This document shows, in pieces, positions 26,782-36,613 of a stretch of 64,000 bases of DNA. Source of the DNA: Mucilaginibacter ginsenosidivorax (lineage in GTDB: Bacteria; Bacteroidota; Bacteroidia; Sphingobacteriales; Sphingobacteriaceae); assembly GCF_007971525.1 (NCBI RefSeq), contig NZ_CP042437.1, positions 930,001 through 994,000 on the forward strand, given 5' to 3'. A program made the translations under genes and the position numbers. The notes below the pieces were generated by a model. The model was not told the origin of the DNA. It did not search any database and saw nothing but the letters and a program-made list of their open reading frames with translations. The number at the start of each line of letters is the position of its first letter. Positions within the stretch are counted from its first letter, which is position 1.

Positions 26782-29700
26782 GTGAACACTTACATTAAAT
26801 TATTTCCACAACTCCTTTTAACCGGAATTATTGCATTAACAAGTTGCGGGCATCCAACCGAAAATAAAGAGGCAGACGGAACCAACGGCAACACTTTATT
26901 CACTTTACTCACCCCCGAACAAACGCACGTTGATTTCAGCAATACGTTAACCGAAGGCTTAAATACCAACGTGTTAATGTATGAATACTTTTATAACGGT
27001 GGCGGTGTGGCAACCGGCGATTTAAACGGCGATGGTTTATTGGATATATATTTTACCGGCAACATGACCGATAATAAATTGTACCTGAACAAAGGCCATA
27101 TGCAGTTTACCGATATTACAACCGCAGCCGATGTAGCCGGCCGGCCCGGTCCCTGGAAAACAGGGGTTACCATGGCCGATGTAAACGGCGATGGCAAGCT
27201 GGATATTTATGTTTGCTATTCAGGAAACCTAAAGGCCGACAAACGCCAAAACCAACTGTTTATTAATGTTGGAAATGACAAAGACGGCATTCCGCATTTT
27301 ACAGAACAGGCACAACAATATGGATTAGCAGATGCAGGGTACAGTACACAGGCCGTTTTTTTTGATTATGACAGGGATGGCGACCTGGATATGTTTTTAT
27401 TAAACCACAGCCCAATTCAGTTGCCTGTTTTAGATGAGGCAAATACAACAGCTATCTTAAAAAAATCAGATTCGCCAAATGGAGTGCGACTGTATAGAAA
27501 CGACAATAATGTTTTTAAAAATGTAACCCAACAGGCCGGTATAAGCAGTTCTGATTTAACCTACGGCCTTGGGGCAGGAATAGCCGATATCAATGGCGAC
27601 GGCTGGCCCGATATCTATATATCTAATGATTACACTATCCCCGATTTCCTTTATATTAACAATGGTGATGGCACTTTCACCAATAAACTACAAACATCTT
27701 TAGGGCATACCTCCCAGTTTTCGATGGGAAATAATGTTTCTGACATCAACAACGATGCCTTACCCGATATTTTCACGCTGGATATGCTCCCCGAAGATAA
27801 TCACAGGCAAAAGCTATTATTTGCACCGGATAATTACGAAAAATTTGGATTAACGCTTCGTACCGGGTTCTATTACCAGTACATGCGCAATATGCTGCAA
27901 GTGAATAATGGGAACGGCACCTTCAGCGAGACAGGGCAACTATCGGGCATCTCAAATACCGACTGGAGCTGGGCCCCCCTATTTGCCGATTATGATAACG
28001 ACGGCTGGAAAGATCTGTTTGTAACCAACGGCTATACCCGCGATTTCACCAACATGGATTTTGTGAAATATATGGGCGATTTTTTGAAAGACAGAAGATT
28101 AATGCGTAAGGATATATATACCCTGGTACAGCAAATGCCGTCTTCGCAAGTAAAAAGTTACCTTTTTAAAAACAATGGCAATTTAACCTTTACCAACACC
28201 AGCGCTGCCTGGGGTATTACACAATCATCAAACAGTAACGGCGCAGTTTATGCCGACCTTGATAATGACGGAGATTTGGACCTTGTAACCAATAATATTA
28301 ATCAACCGGCATTTATCTATCAAAATGAATCAGATAAACAAGTAAACAACCACTACCTGCAACTTAAACTAAAGGGTGCGGCTAAAAACACACAGGGTGT
28401 GGGGGCGAAAGTTACCATTTATATAAAAAATAAAAAGCAATACCTTGAGCAAATGCCAAGCCGCGGCTTTCAATCAAGCGTTTCGCCAATATTGCATTTC
28501 GGGCTGGGTAAGGATCATGAGGTTGATTCATTGCGGATAGTATGGCAACAGGGAAAACAGCAGGTTTTAAAAAACATAAAAGCTAATCAGGAATTAACGC
28601 TTGAAGAAAAAAATGCGGTGAACGCCTCTCAGTTACCGGGCCCTATAACGCCTTTTTTCGCAGAAGTGGCTTCTCCCATAAATAATAAACAGGAAAAAAA
28701 CGCACTTAATGATTTTAAACGGCAACCACTTATGGTAAACCCGCTATCGTTCACAACCCCGTGTATGATAAAAGGCGATGTAAACGCCGACGGACTGGAG
28801 GATGTTTACGTAGGTGGCGGTAACGGAAAACCGGGCACTATTTATATACAACAGGCAGATGGTAAATTTGCCGCAAAATTACAGCCAGCATTTGAAGCAG
28901 ATAAAAAAAGCAACGATGGGGATGCCGTATTCTTTGATGCCAATGGCGATGGTAAACCGGATTTATATGTAGCCTCCGGAGGCTACGATAATTATACAGC
29001 TGATGACCCTTTATTACAGGACAGGCTTTATTTAAATGATGGGAAAGGCAATTTCACAAAGGCGAAAGATGCATTACCTACAATGCGCAGCAGTAAAAGT
29101 TGCGTAAGAGTTGCCGATATTAATGCCGATGGCCACCCCGACTTATTTGTAGGCGGCAGGGTAATACCCGGCAGGTATCCCGAAACGCCTCAAAGCTATA
29201 TATTGGTAAATGACGGCAAAGGGCATTTTACCGATGAAACTGCAAAATATAACGCTGCCCTGCAACATATAGGTATGGTAACCGACGCCGCCTGGGTAGA
29301 TATGAACGGAGATAAAAAGCCCGATTTGGTTTTAGTCGGAGAATGGATGCCGGTAACTGTATTAATAAATGAAGGCGGGAAGCTTGTAAATAATACAAAG
29401 GCTTATTTTGATAAGCCCAACAACGGCTGGTGGAACAAAATTATGGTGGCAGATTTTAACCACGACGGACACCCAGACCTTATTGTTGGCAACCAGGGAT
29501 TAAATACCCAATGCAAAGCCAGCGACAACGAACCGGCAGAAATGTACTTTAAGGATTTTGATGACAATGGCGCGATTGACCCCATACTTTGTTTTTATAT
29601 TCAGCATCAAAGTTATCCATACGTTTCAAGGGACGAGTTGTTAGAACAACTCAGTATTATGCGCCCGCGTTTCCCTGATTATAAGAGCTATGCCGATGCC

Positions 29701-30117
29701 ACACTTACAGATATTTTCACAGCTTTAGAGTTAAAAGGGGCCGGCCATTTACAGGCCAATAACCTGGCTACTACTCTTTTCTTAAGTGATAGCCAGGGCA
29801 GGCTGCATTCATCGTCGTTGCCTTTACAGGCGCAGTATTCACCCGTTTTTACAATAACCGGTCTTGACTATGATCATGATGGCAACCAGGATTTGCTTTT
29901 ATGCGGTAACATTAACAGGGCCAGGCTCCGTTTAGGCAAATACGACGCCAATTATGGCATTCTGTTGAAAGGCGATGGCAAGGGACATTTTGACTATATC
30001 CCTCAACTTCAGTCGGGCTTTAAACTATGGGGAGATGTAAGAAGTGTGATAGAAATTAACCACATTTTATATTTCGGAATTAATCAACAAGGGGTAAAAG
30101 CCTATAAAGAGTTTTAA
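26782..30117 (+). CDS. CRTAC1-type FG-GAP/VCBS repeat lipoprotein with ASPIC/UnbV domain
   Basis: About 1111 residues. A lipoprotein signal (IIALTSCG, Cys near position 22) precedes many FG-GAP repeats with calcium-binding DxNxDGxxD loops (for example GDLNGDGLLDIYF, ADVNGDGKLDIYV, ADINGDGWPDIYI, DLDNDGDLDLV). An ASPIC/UnbV-like segment follows around residues 530-610 (VGAKVTIYI, PSRGFQSSVSPILHFGLG), then a second set of repeats. Such proteins are surface-exposed beta-propellers found beside SusC/SusD genes. Their biochemical role is not established. There is no ATG at the right place: GTG 26782 or TTG 26779 must serve as start. The haloperoxidase-like gene starts 4 bp after its stop, indicating cotranscription. 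Confidence 0.9.
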   Translation: MNTYIKLFPQLLLTGIIALTSCGHPTENKEADGTNGNTLFTLLTPEQTHVDFSNTLTEGLNTNVLMYEYFYNGGGVATGDLNGDGLLDIYFTGNMTDNKLYLNKGHMQFTDITTAADVAGRPGPWKTGVTMADVNGDGKLDIYVCYSGNLKADKRQNQLFINVGNDKDGIPHFTEQAQQYGLADAGYSTQAVFFDYDRDGDLDMFLLNHSPIQLPVLDEANTTAILKKSDSPNGVRLYRNDNNVFKNVTQQAGISSSDLTYGLGAGIADINGDGWPDIYISNDYTIPDFLYINNGDGTFTNKLQTSLGHTSQFSMGNNVSDINNDALPDIFTLDMLPEDNHRQKLLFAPDNYEKFGLTLRTGFYYQYMRNMLQVNNGNGTFSETGQLSGISNTDWSWAPLFADYDNDGWKDLFVTNGYTRDFTNMDFVKYMGDFLKDRRLMRKDIYTLVQQMPSSQVKSYLFKNNGNLTFTNTSAAWGITQSSNSNGAVYADLDNDGDLDLVTNNINQPAFIYQNESDKQVNNHYLQLKLKGAAKNTQGVGAKVTIYIKNKKQYLEQMPSRGFQSSVSPILHFGLGKDHEVDSLRIVWQQGKQQVLKNIKANQELTLEEKNAVNASQLPGPITPFFAEVASPINNKQEKNALNDFKRQPLMVNPLSFTTPCMIKGDVNADGLEDVYVGGGNGKPGTIYIQQADGKFAAKLQPAFEADKKSNDGDAVFFDANGDGKPDLYVASGGYDNYTADDPLLQDRLYLNDGKGNFTKAKDALPTMRSSKSCVRVADINADGHPDLFVGGRVIPGRYPETPQSYILVNDGKGHFTDETAKYNAALQHIGMVTDAAWVDMNGDKKPDLVLVGEWMPVTVLINEGGKLVNNTKAYFDKPNNGWWNKIMVADFNHDGHPDLIVGNQGLNTQCKASDNEPAEMYFKDFDDNGAIDPILCFYIQHQSYPYVSRDELLEQLSIMRPRFPDYKSYADATLTDIFTALELKGAGHLQANNLATTLFLSDSQGRLHSSSLPLQAQYSPVFTITGLDYDHDGNQDLLLCGNINRARLRLGKYDANYGILLKGDGKGHFDYIPQLQSGFKLWGDVRSVIEINHILYFGINQQGVKAYKEF

Positions 30118-30121
30118 TTAT

Positions 30122-31459
30122 ATGAGCAGGAAGGCTTTTTTATCAACCATGCTTTTAGCGGCAGCTATTTTATATACCGGCTGCAATAAAAAGCAGGCTC
30201 AGCCGGCTTTAACAAGTGCCGATATCACCAAGGTGATTGATCATATGACGGTTATTATGATCCATGATGTAACCAATCCCCCGCTGGCAGCCCGGTTCTT
30301 TTCATACACCTGCCTTGCCGGTTACGAAGTTGTATCAGAAAATGACAAAAGTGTTAAAAGCATGCATGGCATTTTAAATGAATACCCCGTTGTAAAAAAA
30401 CCAGCTTACGCTAAAGGATATGTCTACCAGTTAAGTGCTTTAATAGCCATGATGGAAACTGCCGGAAAGATGCAGCCATCGGGCAGTTTACTGATCAAAT
30501 ACGAAGAGAGTTTTTTGGATTCGTGCAAAAAAATAGGTTTTACTGACGAGGTAATTGACAGTTCAAAACATTACGCGCAGGCTATAAGTAAACAGATACT
30601 GGCTTATGCCAAAAAAGACAAATACAACAGGATAAGCAATTATACCAGGTATACCCCACTTGGCAAAGATGGCACCTGGGACCCTACCCCACCAGCTTAT
30701 ATGGCTCCTGTTGAACCTTATTTTAATACCATCCGCCCGCTTACACTTGATTCTGCCTCGCAGTTCCTGCCGGCGCCTCCAATACCTTTTTCAAAAGATA
30801 AAAACAGCGCCTTTTATAAATTCATGATGATGAATTATAAAGCAAGCGCAGAAGGATTAACCGCCGAACAGCGAACAATAGCCGGCTTTTGGGACTGCAA
30901 CCCATTTGCCGTTCAGGATAACGGGCACATGCTGATAGGCTTAAAAAAGATTTCGCCAGGCGCGCATTGGATGGGAATTACCGGCATAGCATGCCGGCAG
31001 GCAAAAACCGGATTTTCAAAAGCGATGGAAATTCATACCATGGTAGCAACCGGGTTGCTGGATGGTTTTATATGCTGCTGGGACGACAAGTACCGCACCA
31101 ACAGGGTACGCCCCGAAACTGCAATACGTAAATATATTGATGTTAACTGGAAACCGTTGCTGCAAACCCCTCCCTTCCCCGAATACATTAGCGGTCACTC
31201 TGTAATATCATCAGCATCTGCGGTAATACTTACGCATTATTTTGGCGACAATTTTCATTATACAGATAACGTAGAAGAAAAATATGGCCTTACGCCCCGT
31301 AGTTTTAATTCATTTACGCAAGCTGCTACCGAGGCCGGTATGTCGCGGTTTTGGGGAGGTATTCATTTTAAAGATGCTATTGACAATGGCATAATACAAG
31401 GCGTTAAGGTTGGGCAATGGGTATTGGCCAAACACAATAACCAGGTACCAAATCATTAA
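30122..31459 (+). CDS. Vanadium haloperoxidase-like PAP2 superfamily lipoprotein
   Basis: A 445-residue lipoprotein (lipobox YTGC, Cys21) with the vanadate/phosphate pocket of the PAP2-haloperoxidase superfamily: Lys323 and Arg330-Pro331 in KYRTNRVRP, Ser357-Gly-His359 in YISGHS, and Arg409 with His415 in SRFWGGIH. The spacings (7 and 6 residues) match vanadium haloperoxidases. Members may be haloperoxidases or acid phosphatases, and the sequence alone does not decide. It is coupled to the CRTAC1-type gene (4-bp gap) and precedes a GH35 gene, so it belongs to the second SusC/SusD locus and acts on the periplasmic or outer-membrane side. Confidence 0.88.
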   Translation: MSRKAFLSTMLLAAAILYTGCNKKQAQPALTSADITKVIDHMTVIMIHDVTNPPLAARFFSYTCLAGYEVVSENDKSVKSMHGILNEYPVVKKPAYAKGYVYQLSALIAMMETAGKMQPSGSLLIKYEESFLDSCKKIGFTDEVIDSSKHYAQAISKQILAYAKKDKYNRISNYTRYTPLGKDGTWDPTPPAYMAPVEPYFNTIRPLTLDSASQFLPAPPIPFSKDKNSAFYKFMMMNYKASAEGLTAEQRTIAGFWDCNPFAVQDNGHMLIGLKKISPGAHWMGITGIACRQAKTGFSKAMEIHTMVATGLLDGFICCWDDKYRTNRVRPETAIRKYIDVNWKPLLQTPPFPEYISGHSVISSASAVILTHYFGDNFHYTDNVEEKYGLTPRSFNSFTQAATEAGMSRFWGGIHFKDAIDNGIIQGVKVGQWVLAKHNNQVPNH

Positions 31460-31543
31460 AAGGCATGTTTTTTTTACCTCAACAAATCAATTATAACTTA
31501 AACTGCACTATTATAAAATACAAACAGCTTTAATAACACCAAT

Positions 31544-33367
31544 ATGAAATTAAAACACCTTATCCTATCTATACTGCTCCTTTTAAATGTCATTAATACA
31601 ATTGCCCAAACCCATACTTTTACCCTGGGCAATGAATCATTTTTGTTAGATGGCAAGCCTTTCCAGATGATATCGGGCGAGATGCACTACCCCCGCGTAC
31701 CCCGTCAGGCCTGGCGCTCGCGCATGAAAATGGCCAAAGCAATGGGACTGAATACAATAGGCACCTATGTTTTCTGGAACCTGCACGAGCCGCAAAAAGG
31801 CAAATTCGATTTTACCGGGAATAACGATGTAGCGGAGTTTGTAAGGATAGCCCGGGAAGAAGGGCTATGGGTAATATTACGGCCAAGCCCGTATGTGTGT
31901 GCCGAATGGGAATTTGGGGGCTACCCGTATTGGCTGCAAAACGAAAAAGGCTTGGAAGTGCGTAGTAAAGAACCCCGGTACCTTAAAGAATACGAAAGTT
32001 ACATTAAAGAAATAGGCAAACAATTGGCACCGCTGCAAATAAATCATGGTGGCAACATATTGATGGTGCAGATAGAGAATGAGTATGGATCGTACGGTAG
32101 TGATAAAGAATATTTATCTATCAATCAAAAATTCTTTAAAGAAGCCGGTTTCGATGGCCTGCTGTACACCTGCGATCCGGCGCCCGATTTGGTAAAAGGC
32201 CACTTGCCCGGCCTGCTGCCGGCCGTTAACGGGTTGGATGATCCTGCTAAGGTGAAAAAGATAATCAACGATAACCATGATGGTAAAGGGCCGTATTATA
32301 TTGCCGAATGGTACCCGGCCTGGTTTGACTGGTGGGGCACCAAACACCATACCGTACCAGCCGAACAGTATGCAGGTCATCTTGATTCTGTTTTGGCGGC
32401 AGGCATATCCATAAATATGTACATGTTTCATGGTGGTACAACGCGCGGATTCATGAACGGTGCCAATTATAAAGACGAAACTCCATACGAGCCACAAATC
32501 AGCAGTTATGATTACGATGCCCCATTGGACGAGGCAGGTAATGCTACTTCAAAGTTTATGAAATTCAGAGAAGTAATACAAAAACACCTGCCCGCCGGCG
32601 TGAAACTGCCTGCTGTACCTGCAGCAAAACCTGCTATGGTTATACCGGCAATTAAATTCGCTCAGTCGGTAAGTTTGTTGAATGCGTTGCCAGCCCCCAA
32701 AACAAACATCACTCCGCTTACTTTTGAAGACCTGCGCCAGGATTATGGCTTTGTGTTATACCGAAACATAATTACAGGGGGCAAAGCGGGTGTGCTTAAG
32801 CTTAAAGAACTGAGAGATTACGCCGTAGTAATGGTTAACGGTAAAACCGTTGGCACACTTGACCGCCGTTTAAACCAGGATAGTTTAACGCTTACGCTAC
32901 CTGCCGGTAAAGCAACACTGGATATTTTAGTGGAAAACCTTGGGCGCATAAACTTTGGCAAATACCTGTTGCAAAACAAAAAAGGCATTACCCAAAAGGT
33001 GCTTTTTGCCGGCAGCGAAGTGCAGCATTGGAAAATGTATTCATTGCCCTTCGGTAATTTAAATGCGGTTAAGTATGGTACAGCTAAGCACAATTCCCAT
33101 TCACCGCTCATTAAAAAGGGAAGCTTTAACCTTAACAAGGTTGCGGATACCTACCTCGACCTGAGCAGCTGGGGCAAAGGTGTAGTTTGGGTAAACGGAC
33201 ATAACCTGGGACGGTATTGGAATATCGGCCCGCAACAAACGCTATACCTGCCTGCAGAGTGGCTAAAAAAAGGACACAACGACATTGCCATCCTGGAACT
33301 ATTAAAACCGGAACAAGATCAATTATCCGGATTGAATAAACCTGTTTTAGATAAGTTACAGCCCTAA
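31544..33367 (+). CDS. GH35 beta-galactosidase, secreted
   Basis: A 607-residue exo-beta-galactosidase-type enzyme. Signal peptide MKLKHLILSILLLLNVINTI (cleavage near AQ) is followed by a TIM barrel with MISGEMHYPRVPRQAW, TYVFWNLHEPQKG, the acid/base motif ENEYGSYG (residues 178-185) and the probable nucleophile Glu255 in AEWYPAWFDWWG. C-terminal jelly-roll domains include GVVWVNGHNLGRYWNIGPQQ. Length is typical for bacterial GH35. It removes terminal beta-galactose from oligosaccharides. It lies 84 bp after the haloperoxidase-like gene and is the only glycosidase of the second locus, hinting at a beta-galactoside-containing substrate. Confidence 0.95.
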   Translation: MKLKHLILSILLLLNVINTIAQTHTFTLGNESFLLDGKPFQMISGEMHYPRVPRQAWRSRMKMAKAMGLNTIGTYVFWNLHEPQKGKFDFTGNNDVAEFVRIAREEGLWVILRPSPYVCAEWEFGGYPYWLQNEKGLEVRSKEPRYLKEYESYIKEIGKQLAPLQINHGGNILMVQIENEYGSYGSDKEYLSINQKFFKEAGFDGLLYTCDPAPDLVKGHLPGLLPAVNGLDDPAKVKKIINDNHDGKGPYYIAEWYPAWFDWWGTKHHTVPAEQYAGHLDSVLAAGISINMYMFHGGTTRGFMNGANYKDETPYEPQISSYDYDAPLDEAGNATSKFMKFREVIQKHLPAGVKLPAVPAAKPAMVIPAIKFAQSVSLLNALPAPKTNITPLTFEDLRQDYGFVLYRNIITGGKAGVLKLKELRDYAVVMVNGKTVGTLDRRLNQDSLTLTLPAGKATLDILVENLGRINFGKYLLQNKKGITQKVLFAGSEVQHWKMYSLPFGNLNAVKYGTAKHNSHSPLIKKGSFNLNKVADTYLDLSSWGKGVVWVNGHNLGRYWNIGPQQTLYLPAEWLKKGHNDIAILELLKPEQDQLSGLNKPVLDKLQP

Positions 33368-33483
33368 AATTCGCAGGCTATAGATATAGCGTTACATCCT
33401 GTCCCCTTTATTAAGCCTTAGGAACAAGCACTATTGCAATAATGGGTTAGTTTAAAACTAACAGAATACTAACAAATAAATAA

Positions 33484-33515
33484 AAAAGCCCTTCCTAATT
33501 AAAGGAGGGGCTTTT
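33484..33515. terminator. Bidirectional intrinsic terminator
   Basis: A 13-bp stem (33484-33496 with 33503-33515; AAAAGCCC / GGGCTTTT core, one G-T pair). On the minus strand it is followed by six T residues and ends the tRNA-Gln transcript; on the plus strand it can end the GH35 transcript. Confidence 0.8.
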
Positions 33516-33519
33516 AGCG

Positions 33520-33590
33520 TTTTCCCACATGGACTCGAACCACGATTGTCTGAACCAGAATCAGAAGTGCTACCATTACACCATAGGAAA
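33520..33590 (-). tRNA. tRNA-Gln (anticodon CTG)
   Basis: A 71-nt cloverleaf on the minus strand: acceptor TTTCCTA pairs with TGGGAAA, D arm GTG-CAC, anticodon stem TCTGA/TCAGA with loop TTCTGGT (anticodon CTG at 33556-33558 of the plus strand), and T arm CGTGG-TTCGAGT-CCATG. Discriminator base A; CCA is not encoded. CTG reads the glutamine codon CAG. Confidence 0.93.
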
Positions 33591-33662
33591 ATAACAACCG
33601 GGCAGAATTAAACCTGCCTGGTGTGCAAATATAACACGTATGGCTTTATTTAGCAAAAATAG

Positions 33663-34091
33663 TTACAGGCCGGTTTCAGTATATTTTTTGAAATTATCCA
33701 GGATAGCCTGCCAGCCGCCCCTTTGCATTTCAATTGGATTTTGATCTTCCGGGTCAAATGTTTCCGTTACTTTAGTGGTGTCACCATCTCCAACAAATTC
33801 AATTTTCACTTTCCGGCCGTCACCAAGTCCATATTCCATCAGGCTATATTGCACTACATTACTGTAAACGCCTTCAAAATCAAAGCTGAAACTTCCATCT
33901 TTTGCGGCCATGGTGGTTTTAAACTTGCCGCCTGTTTGCGCGTCATTATCAGCATAAGGCGCGTGCCAATCGTCTGATGCATGACACCATTGGGTAATAT
34001 GCGCCGGTGCAGTCCATGATTCCCAAACTTTTTCTATGGGTGCGTTTACCGTTGCCTCTACTGTAATAGCCGTTTTGTCTGCTGTTTCCAT
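33663..34091 (-). CDS. SRPBCC / AHSA1-type domain protein
   Basis: A 142-residue cytoplasmic protein of the START-like AHSA1 family. It has VEATVNAPIEKVWESWTAPAH at the start, HASDDWHAPYADND in the middle, FEGVYSNV, and the TKVTETFDPEDQNPIEMQRGGW helix region near the end. The fold makes a hydrophobic ligand-binding cavity; specific functions in this family are mostly unknown. It stands alone between tRNA-Gln and an SDR gene, all read leftward. The 136-bp gap to the SDR gene contains nothing recognisable. Confidence 0.85.
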   Translation of the reverse strand: METADKTAITVEATVNAPIEKVWESWTAPAHITQWCHASDDWHAPYADNDAQTGGKFKTTMAAKDGSFSFDFEGVYSNVVQYSLMEYGLGDGRKVKIEFVGDGDTTKVTETFDPEDQNPIEMQRGGWQAILDNFKKYTETGL

Positions 34092-34227
34092 TTTATATTT
34101 TTTTGGTTGATTTACTTTTGATAAAATTAGCAGAATATTTTAAAAAGGAATATGGCTAAATGCGACAATTGTCGGGTGTGAATTACAGGTACAAGTTTGA
34201 CAAGCAAAATCATTTTAGCAAGACTAA

Positions 34228-35010
34228 CTACAAATCGCCCTTCATAGATTTTGCCCCCACCTTACTGGTTTGCTTTAGCAAAAAACCGGGGGCTACCCTG
34301 CTTACAACTTTTAATATTTTAGCAATCCCCGGATATATCTCGTAGTTATCTTTTTGCAAACCTTTAATCGCATCATCAATCAGTTTAACGGGGTCCATCA
34401 GCATTTTCCCGTCAAAATTTTCTTCATCGGTAAATTTATCGCTCAAGGTGGTCTTAGCGCCCGGTGCTACTAACTCAAATACTTTTACATGGGTATGCTT
34501 CAGTTGTACCCGCAACGATTTTGTATAAGAACGCAGGCCTGCTTTTGTTGCCCCATATATCGGCGAAATTGGAAATGGCGCCATCGCAATCCCCGATGTT
34601 ACATTCAAAATGGCAGCCGATTGTTGTTTTTTCAACTGCGGCAAAAATTGCTGTACCATACGGATAGGCCCCATTAAATTGATCTCGACTTCGCGTGTGA
34701 TATCCTGTAGGGTTATCGAAGCATCGTGCAGGATTATCTTGCGCATCTCGCCAGCGTTATTGATCAGGATATTCAGGTCAGGAAAATGTTCTATTACCTG
34801 ATTGTACAAAGTAATAATTTGTTCCGGGTCGCTCACATCACTTTTAAAGGTATGCACGCCGGGCAATTTAAGTTTTGTTTCATCAAGCCTGGCCCCGTCC
34901 CTGCCTGTTATAATTACGGTGTTACCCAGATCAAGCAATCTTTTGGCAAATTCGTAACCGAAACCGCTGGTGCCGCCTGTTATTAATATGGTATTATGCT
35001 TAAGTTCCAT
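34228..35010 (-). CDS. Short-chain dehydrogenase/reductase
   Basis: A 260-residue classical SDR. The cofactor motif TGGTSGFG is near residue 12, NNAGE near 86, the catalytic serine in NVTSGIA and the catalytic YGATK (Tyr-x3-Lys) about residues 150-154. The family resembles DltE-like oxidoreductases; the substrate is unknown. It is divergent from an AraC-type regulator gene (35237), which probably controls it. This arrangement of a reductase beside an AraC regulator is common for genes induced by reactive carbonyls or aromatic compounds, but that role is only an inference. Confidence 0.9.
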   Translation of the reverse strand: MELKHNTILITGGTSGFGYEFAKRLLDLGNTVIITGRDGARLDETKLKLPGVHTFKSDVSDPEQIITLYNQVIEHFPDLNILINNAGEMRKIILHDASITLQDITREVEINLMGPIRMVQQFLPQLKKQQSAAILNVTSGIAMAPFPISPIYGATKAGLRSYTKSLRVQLKHTHVKVFELVAPGAKTTLSDKFTDEENFDGKMLMDPVKLIDDAIKGLQKDNYEIYPGIAKILKVVSRVAPGFLLKQTSKVGAKSMKGDL

Positions 35011-35236
35011 CTTTTGTTTATTAATAAATATTGATAAACAAAGGTATGGCGGCTATACAAGCCTGGTTTGCATTATTCAATCTATTGTTTACCAGATTCA
35101 AACCGGCCATATTTTTCAAAAGTCAAAAAAAAGCTTTAAGCGCAAAATAACCTGTAAGCTATTTATCATATTCAAACCACAAAGGCTGTTTATATCAATT
35201 CAATCATTACCTTTACTACAACACGCCACAAAACGT

Positions 35237-36169
35237 ATGCAAGCCATCACCATCGACGAATTTTATAAACAGGTAGGTAAAGACGATGCAGAATCGCTGT
35301 TACCGGACGGGATCAATAAAGAAATAGGACATTTTAATATATTCAACCTGGAAGAACTGATTCCCCGCTTTAAAGACGACCCGGGGCATATGCCCTACAA
35401 TAGGCGGGCTTACTATAAAATAAGCCTGGTGAGGGGGAAAAATATTGCAGAGTATGCAGACAAGGTGATTCACATCGAAAAAAACGCCTTACTTTTTGCT
35501 ACTCCTAAAATACCCTATAACTGGGTGCCGCAGGATATGGACCAGGCCGGGTACTTCTGCATTTTCACCAGCGACTTTTTAATACAATCAAAAAGTGGGG
35601 CTGTGTTAGATGAATTACCCATCTTTCGCCCGGGTGGCTACCCGGTTTTCCAGGTTACCGATACACAGGCCAACGAACTGGAGCTCATGTTTAAAAAAAT
35701 GCAGCAGGAGATAGGTTCTAATTATTTGTTTAAGTACGATCTTATCCGCAATTATGTAATGGAAGTAATTCATTACGGGCAAAAGCTGGAGCCCTTAACC
35801 ACCTACAACAGTGCCCATAATGCATCGGCCAGGGTATCTTCCCTGTTCATCGAACTGTTGGAAAGGCAATTCCCGATAGCATCGCCTCAGCAAAAAATAA
35901 CTTTGCGAACTGCCCGTGATTATGCCGACCGTCTTGCCGTGCACAGTAATCATCTCAATAAAGTATTAAAGGAAAATACCGGCAAAACCACAACCGAGCA
36001 TATTACCAACCGGCTTATCCAGGAAGCCAAAATCCTGCTCAAACAAACCGATTGGAATATATCAGAAATTGCCTACAGCCTGGGATTTGAACAGCTATCG
36101 CACTTTTCAAACTTCTTTAAAAAACAAACATCACTATCGCCAATTGAAATACGGGCAAAAATTGTTTGA
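35237..36169 (+). CDS. AraC-family transcriptional regulator
   Basis: A 310-residue regulator with an N-terminal cupin-like sensing region (about residues 20-160; YKISLVRG, then GYFCIFTSDFL) and a C-terminal double HTH (about 205-310: LAVHSNHLNKVLKENTGKT, then NISEIAYSLGFEQLSHFSNFFKK). I chose ATG 35237 because the open frame upstream (from 34970) overlaps the divergent SDR gene and has no family similarity. The AraC protein is likely to control the divergently read SDR gene 227 bp away. Confidence 0.9.
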   Translation: MQAITIDEFYKQVGKDDAESLLPDGINKEIGHFNIFNLEELIPRFKDDPGHMPYNRRAYYKISLVRGKNIAEYADKVIHIEKNALLFATPKIPYNWVPQDMDQAGYFCIFTSDFLIQSKSGAVLDELPIFRPGGYPVFQVTDTQANELELMFKKMQQEIGSNYLFKYDLIRNYVMEVIHYGQKLEPLTTYNSAHNASARVSSLFIELLERQFPIASPQQKITLRTARDYADRLAVHSNHLNKVLKENTGKTTTEHITNRLIQEAKILLKQTDWNISEIAYSLGFEQLSHFSNFFKKQTSLSPIEIRAKIV

Positions 36170-36249
36170 AATTGATAAATAGCTGATTGATGATTGCAAA
36201 CCTGTTACGGATAACGGCACGTAGCTTAGCGCTATAAAAACATCACATC

Positions 36250-36606
36250 ATGACCATCAAATTAATCAGCGGAGCACTTATCTTATTTGCAGCCTTTATG
36301 AGCATTAAACACGGCTGGCAGGGACTAACCATGAAACCAAACGCCACCGGCCCCGAAGCAGATTTATTTGGCAAATTAAATTTAAGCCACGCCACGTTAA
36401 AAGTAATATCTATTTTGACACTGTTAAGCGGGATACTTATCCTTATACCCCAAACTTTTGTTGCGGGCAACTTACTTAATGCAGCCCTGATATTCTTCCT
36501 AATGATAATGTTTTTTTACGTAGGGGAATTTAAAGCCGCTTTAATTGAGATACCTTTTCTGCTTATACCATTAGTGTTGATATATTTGAAATATCCACTT
36601 GGATAA
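36250..36606 (+). CDS. Small four-helix integral membrane protein
   Basis: A 118-residue, very hydrophobic protein with four likely membrane segments (about residues 3-20, 47-68, 70-90 and 95-115) and a short loop MKPNATGPEADLFGKLNLS between the first two. It is DoxX-like in size and layout, but I do not recognise a specific family motif. It follows the AraC gene by 80 bp and slightly precedes a DUF4272 gene. Function unknown. Confidence 0.7.
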   Translation: MTIKLISGALILFAAFMSIKHGWQGLTMKPNATGPEADLFGKLNLSHATLKVISILTLLSGILILIPQTFVAGNLLNAALIFFLMIMFFYVGEFKAALIEIPFLLIPLVLIYLKYPLG

Positions 36607-36613
36607 ATTACTT

